From Sulfitobacter noctilucae (lineage in GTDB: Bacteria; Pseudomonadota; Alphaproteobacteria; Rhodobacterales; Rhodobacteraceae): a DNA stretch of 64,000 nucleotides. How positions within the stretch are numbered: the stretch's first letter is position 1; each line of letters starts with the position of its first letter. A program made the position numbers and the translations under genes. Of this stretch, positions 62,462 through 64,000 are shown in pieces. The notes beneath the pieces are model-generated. The model saw nothing but the letters and a program-made list of their open reading frames with translations, did no database searches and was not told the origin of the DNA. The stretch is from contig NZ_JASC01000014.1 in NCBI RefSeq assembly GCF_000622365.1, positions 806,001 through 870,000 of the forward strand, given 5' to 3'.

Positions 62462-64000
62462 TGTTTTTCGGGTTGGACGGGGTCGAAGTTGGCCTGATCA
62501 TTGTATTCATCTGCCTTTTTGGTGGCATCCTGTCAGGCTTTCCGGTGGCTTTTGCCATCGGTGGTGCGGGCATCATCTCTTTCGGGATCATTGCGGCGCT
62601 CGATAGTGCGGGGCTGCTGATCCATCAGGCGATCGACACCTCATCGGATGCATATCGCGCGCTGATCAATTCGGGGATCCGCGAGGATACCGTATCGGTC
62701 TTCCGATACCCTGACCTGCCGCGCATTGGGGAGCCGGTGTTCCCCTCGGGCTGGGAAGTTGCCCTAGACCGCAATGTATCTTTCATCGTGAACCGCATGA
62801 ACGAGCGCGTTTTGGCGGGCCAGTCGATCGAGACGCTGCTGGCGGTGTTGATGTTCGTTCTGATGGGCATCACGCTGGAGCGCTCCAAGATTGCCGACGA
62901 TCTGCTGACCACAATGGCCAAGGTGTTCGGACCTTTGCCCGGTGGTCTGGCGGTTTCGGTTGTGGTTGTGGGCGCATTCCTTGCCGCATCAACTGGGATT
63001 GTCGGCGCGACCGTGGTGACCATGGGTCTGCTGGCGTTGCCCACCATGTTGCGCAACGGCTATTCGCCTGAAATTGCTACGGGTGTGATTGCCGCATCGG
63101 GCACGTTGGGGCAGATCATTCCGCCCTCGATCGTGATCGTCCTGCTGGGCACACTGGCGGGCGATCTTTACTCTGCGGCGCAAGAGGCCCGCGCGCAATC
63201 GGCGGGCTGTACCGACGCGCTGACGCTTTTGGGTGAACCTGCTGTTGTCTCTGTCGGGACGCTCTTTCAGGCCGCTCTGCTGCCTGGCATCCTGCTGGCG
63301 CTGCTCTATGCGCTTTATGCTTTTGGCTATGCCTTGCTGAACCCCGAACACGCACCTGCGGTCGAGATGGGGTCCACCAATTCCGAAGCAATCACCCGCA
63401 ACGAGGCCTTTACCTGGTTCCTTGGCGTACCTGCATTGCTGATCGTGGGTACGATTGTTCTGGGGAACCTCGGGATCGTCGGCAGCCAGTCGACAACCGT
63501 CTCAAGCTTTTCCGACATTGGCGAAGCCGCAAGCCTGCGCACGAATGTAGGGGAGGAATGTAAGGCCTCGATGATCGAATTGCACGGGCAGGACGCTTGG
63601 GACCGCGCGGTGCAAGAGCAACAGGTCATCGAAGAAGCAGGTGGTCTGACACAGTCAGAGCGGCTGAGCGAGGAGGCATTGGCAGAGAGCCAGGCCGCCA
63701 AGATCGCCAATGCAGCCCCCATCGGGACCGGTGTTGCGATCCTGCTGGTGATCTTGTCCCTGTTCCTGACAATCGGACGCGGTGTATCGCCCTCGGCTCA
63801 GACCCGTCCGTTGATCATCGGCGCGGTGGGTGCGGTACTGGCAGTGCTGGTTGATATCATGTTGATTGGCCCCACCACATCAGCGGGACTGACCGTGGTC
63901 CTCATGGCCCTTCCATTCGCGCTTTTGATCTACGGTGTGGTCTATGCGACCAAGCTTTGTGCGCGCAACGAGTTGATCCGCGTGGTGTTCCCACCCCTGA
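62461..64000 (+). CDS. TRAP transporter large permease, long form (3' end outside)
   Basis: A DctM-type permease, open at the right edge after 513 codons. Core motifs are GGILSGFPVAFAIGG, LMGITLERSKIADDLL, GAFLAASTGIVGATVVTMGLLALP and ASGTLGQIIPPSIVIVL. Compared with DctM of the first operon it has two insertions: about 60 residues after the second helix (residues 60-118) and a long hydrophilic part between about 300 and 420 with SESLAES-like charged sequence. Such large forms belong to the mannitol/chloroaromatic/2-oxoacid class of TRAP permeases. The ATG overlaps the stop of the small permease gene. Confidence 0.9.
   Translation, partial: MFFGLDGVEVGLIIVFICLFGGILSGFPVAFAIGGAGIISFGIIAALDSAGLLIHQAIDTSSDAYRALINSGIREDTVSVFRYPDLPRIGEPVFPSGWEVALDRNVSFIVNRMNERVLAGQSIETLLAVLMFVLMGITLERSKIADDLLTTMAKVFGPLPGGLAVSVVVVGAFLAASTGIVGATVVTMGLLALPTMLRNGYSPEIATGVIAASGTLGQIIPPSIVIVLLGTLAGDLYSAAQEARAQSAGCTDALTLLGEPAVVSVGTLFQAALLPGILLALLYALYAFGYALLNPEHAPAVEMGSTNSEAITRNEAFTWFLGVPALLIVGTIVLGNLGIVGSQSTTVSSFSDIGEAASLRTNVGEECKASMIELHGQDAWDRAVQEQQVIEEAGGLTQSERLSEEALAESQAAKIANAAPIGTGVAILLVILSLFLTIGRGVSPSAQTRPLIIGAVGAVLAVLVDIMLIGPTTSAGLTVVLMALPFALLIYGVVYATKLCARNELIRVVFPPL

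Overview
The window is a stretch of alphaproteobacterial chromosome, most likely from the Roseobacter group of the Rhodobacteraceae. The grounds are GC-rich codon use, a pyridoxal-phosphate ALA synthase (hemA), two TRAP transporter operons with their own two-component systems, a coxL-coxM pair in the order typical of form II CO dehydrogenases, the cysG-DUF2849-cysI-cysH-DUF934 block, and a RimB-RimK fusion. The assignment rests on recognised protein families, not on a database search. I saw no insertion sequence, prophage, CRISPR array or replication origin. Most of the window is core genome; the accessory-looking genes are the methyltransferase/nuclease pair at 40.7-42.4 kb, a P450, a Rieske oxygenase, and a decayed cyclase gene at 56.9-57.9 kb.

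Layout. 0-1.7 kb: end of a CO-dehydrogenase-like molybdenum hydroxylase (coxL, coxM). 1.9-5.6 kb: an OmpA-type envelope protein carrying about 25 pentapeptide repeats, infC on the other strand with a probable AUC start, and a membrane-anchored 11-residue-repeat protein. 5.7-11.8 kb: assimilatory sulfate reduction and siroheme operon (cysG, DUF2849, cysI, cysH, DUF934, then fpr) diverging from an Lrp/AsnC regulator. 11.8-13.0 kb: a P450. 13.0-19.5 kb: C4-dicarboxylate sensing and uptake (dctB, dctD, dctP, dctQ, dctM) with twin palindromic operators ahead of dctP. 19.6-25.4 kb, minus strand: tpiA, a sufA-type A-carrier, a glycerophosphodiesterase, sufT, a RimB-RimK fusion, and an NfeD/SPFH pair. 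25.6-32.7 kb: tgt, an old-yellow-enzyme, lon behind a heat-shock-like promoter, an HU-like protein, tRNA-Val(CAC), a histidine phosphatase, tRNA-Val(TAC) and tRNA-Asp(GTC). 33.0-36.6 kb: an EamA transporter facing a ChaC, VOC and M20 group. 36.8-42.4 kb: hemA, rodZ-like gene, ispG, and a DNA cytosine methyltransferase overlapping a GIY-YIG nuclease. 42.4-51 kb: a DsbA-type protein, an aminotransferase, a periplasmic amidase, PBP1A, prfB and an amidase. 51-53.9 kb: a Rieske oxygenase with a small coupled partner, an XRE regulator and a small OB-like protein. 53.9-56.5 kb: ilvB-ilvH behind a leader peptide and attenuator. 56.9-57.9 kb: an NTF2-cyclase pseudogene. 58-64 kb: a LuxR-type two-component system divergent from a second TRAP operon, which runs off the right edge.

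How the genes work together. The two TRAP systems share one plan: a two-component system beside a binding-protein gene, a strong hairpin after the binding-protein gene, then both permease genes. The cys operon holds siroheme synthesis, the siroheme enzyme and APS reductase in one overlapping chain. The ilv leader shows classical attenuation elements: a Leu-Val-Val-Ile-Val codon run, a competing 9-bp stem and a terminator. The most interesting items for follow-up are the methyltransferase/GIY-YIG pair (a candidate compact restriction-modification unit), the DctD-like regulator that has lost both the GAFTGA loop and the Walker A lysine while its operator pair is intact, the ilv attenuator, the writer-eraser fusion RimB-RimK, and the two repeat-rich envelope proteins.
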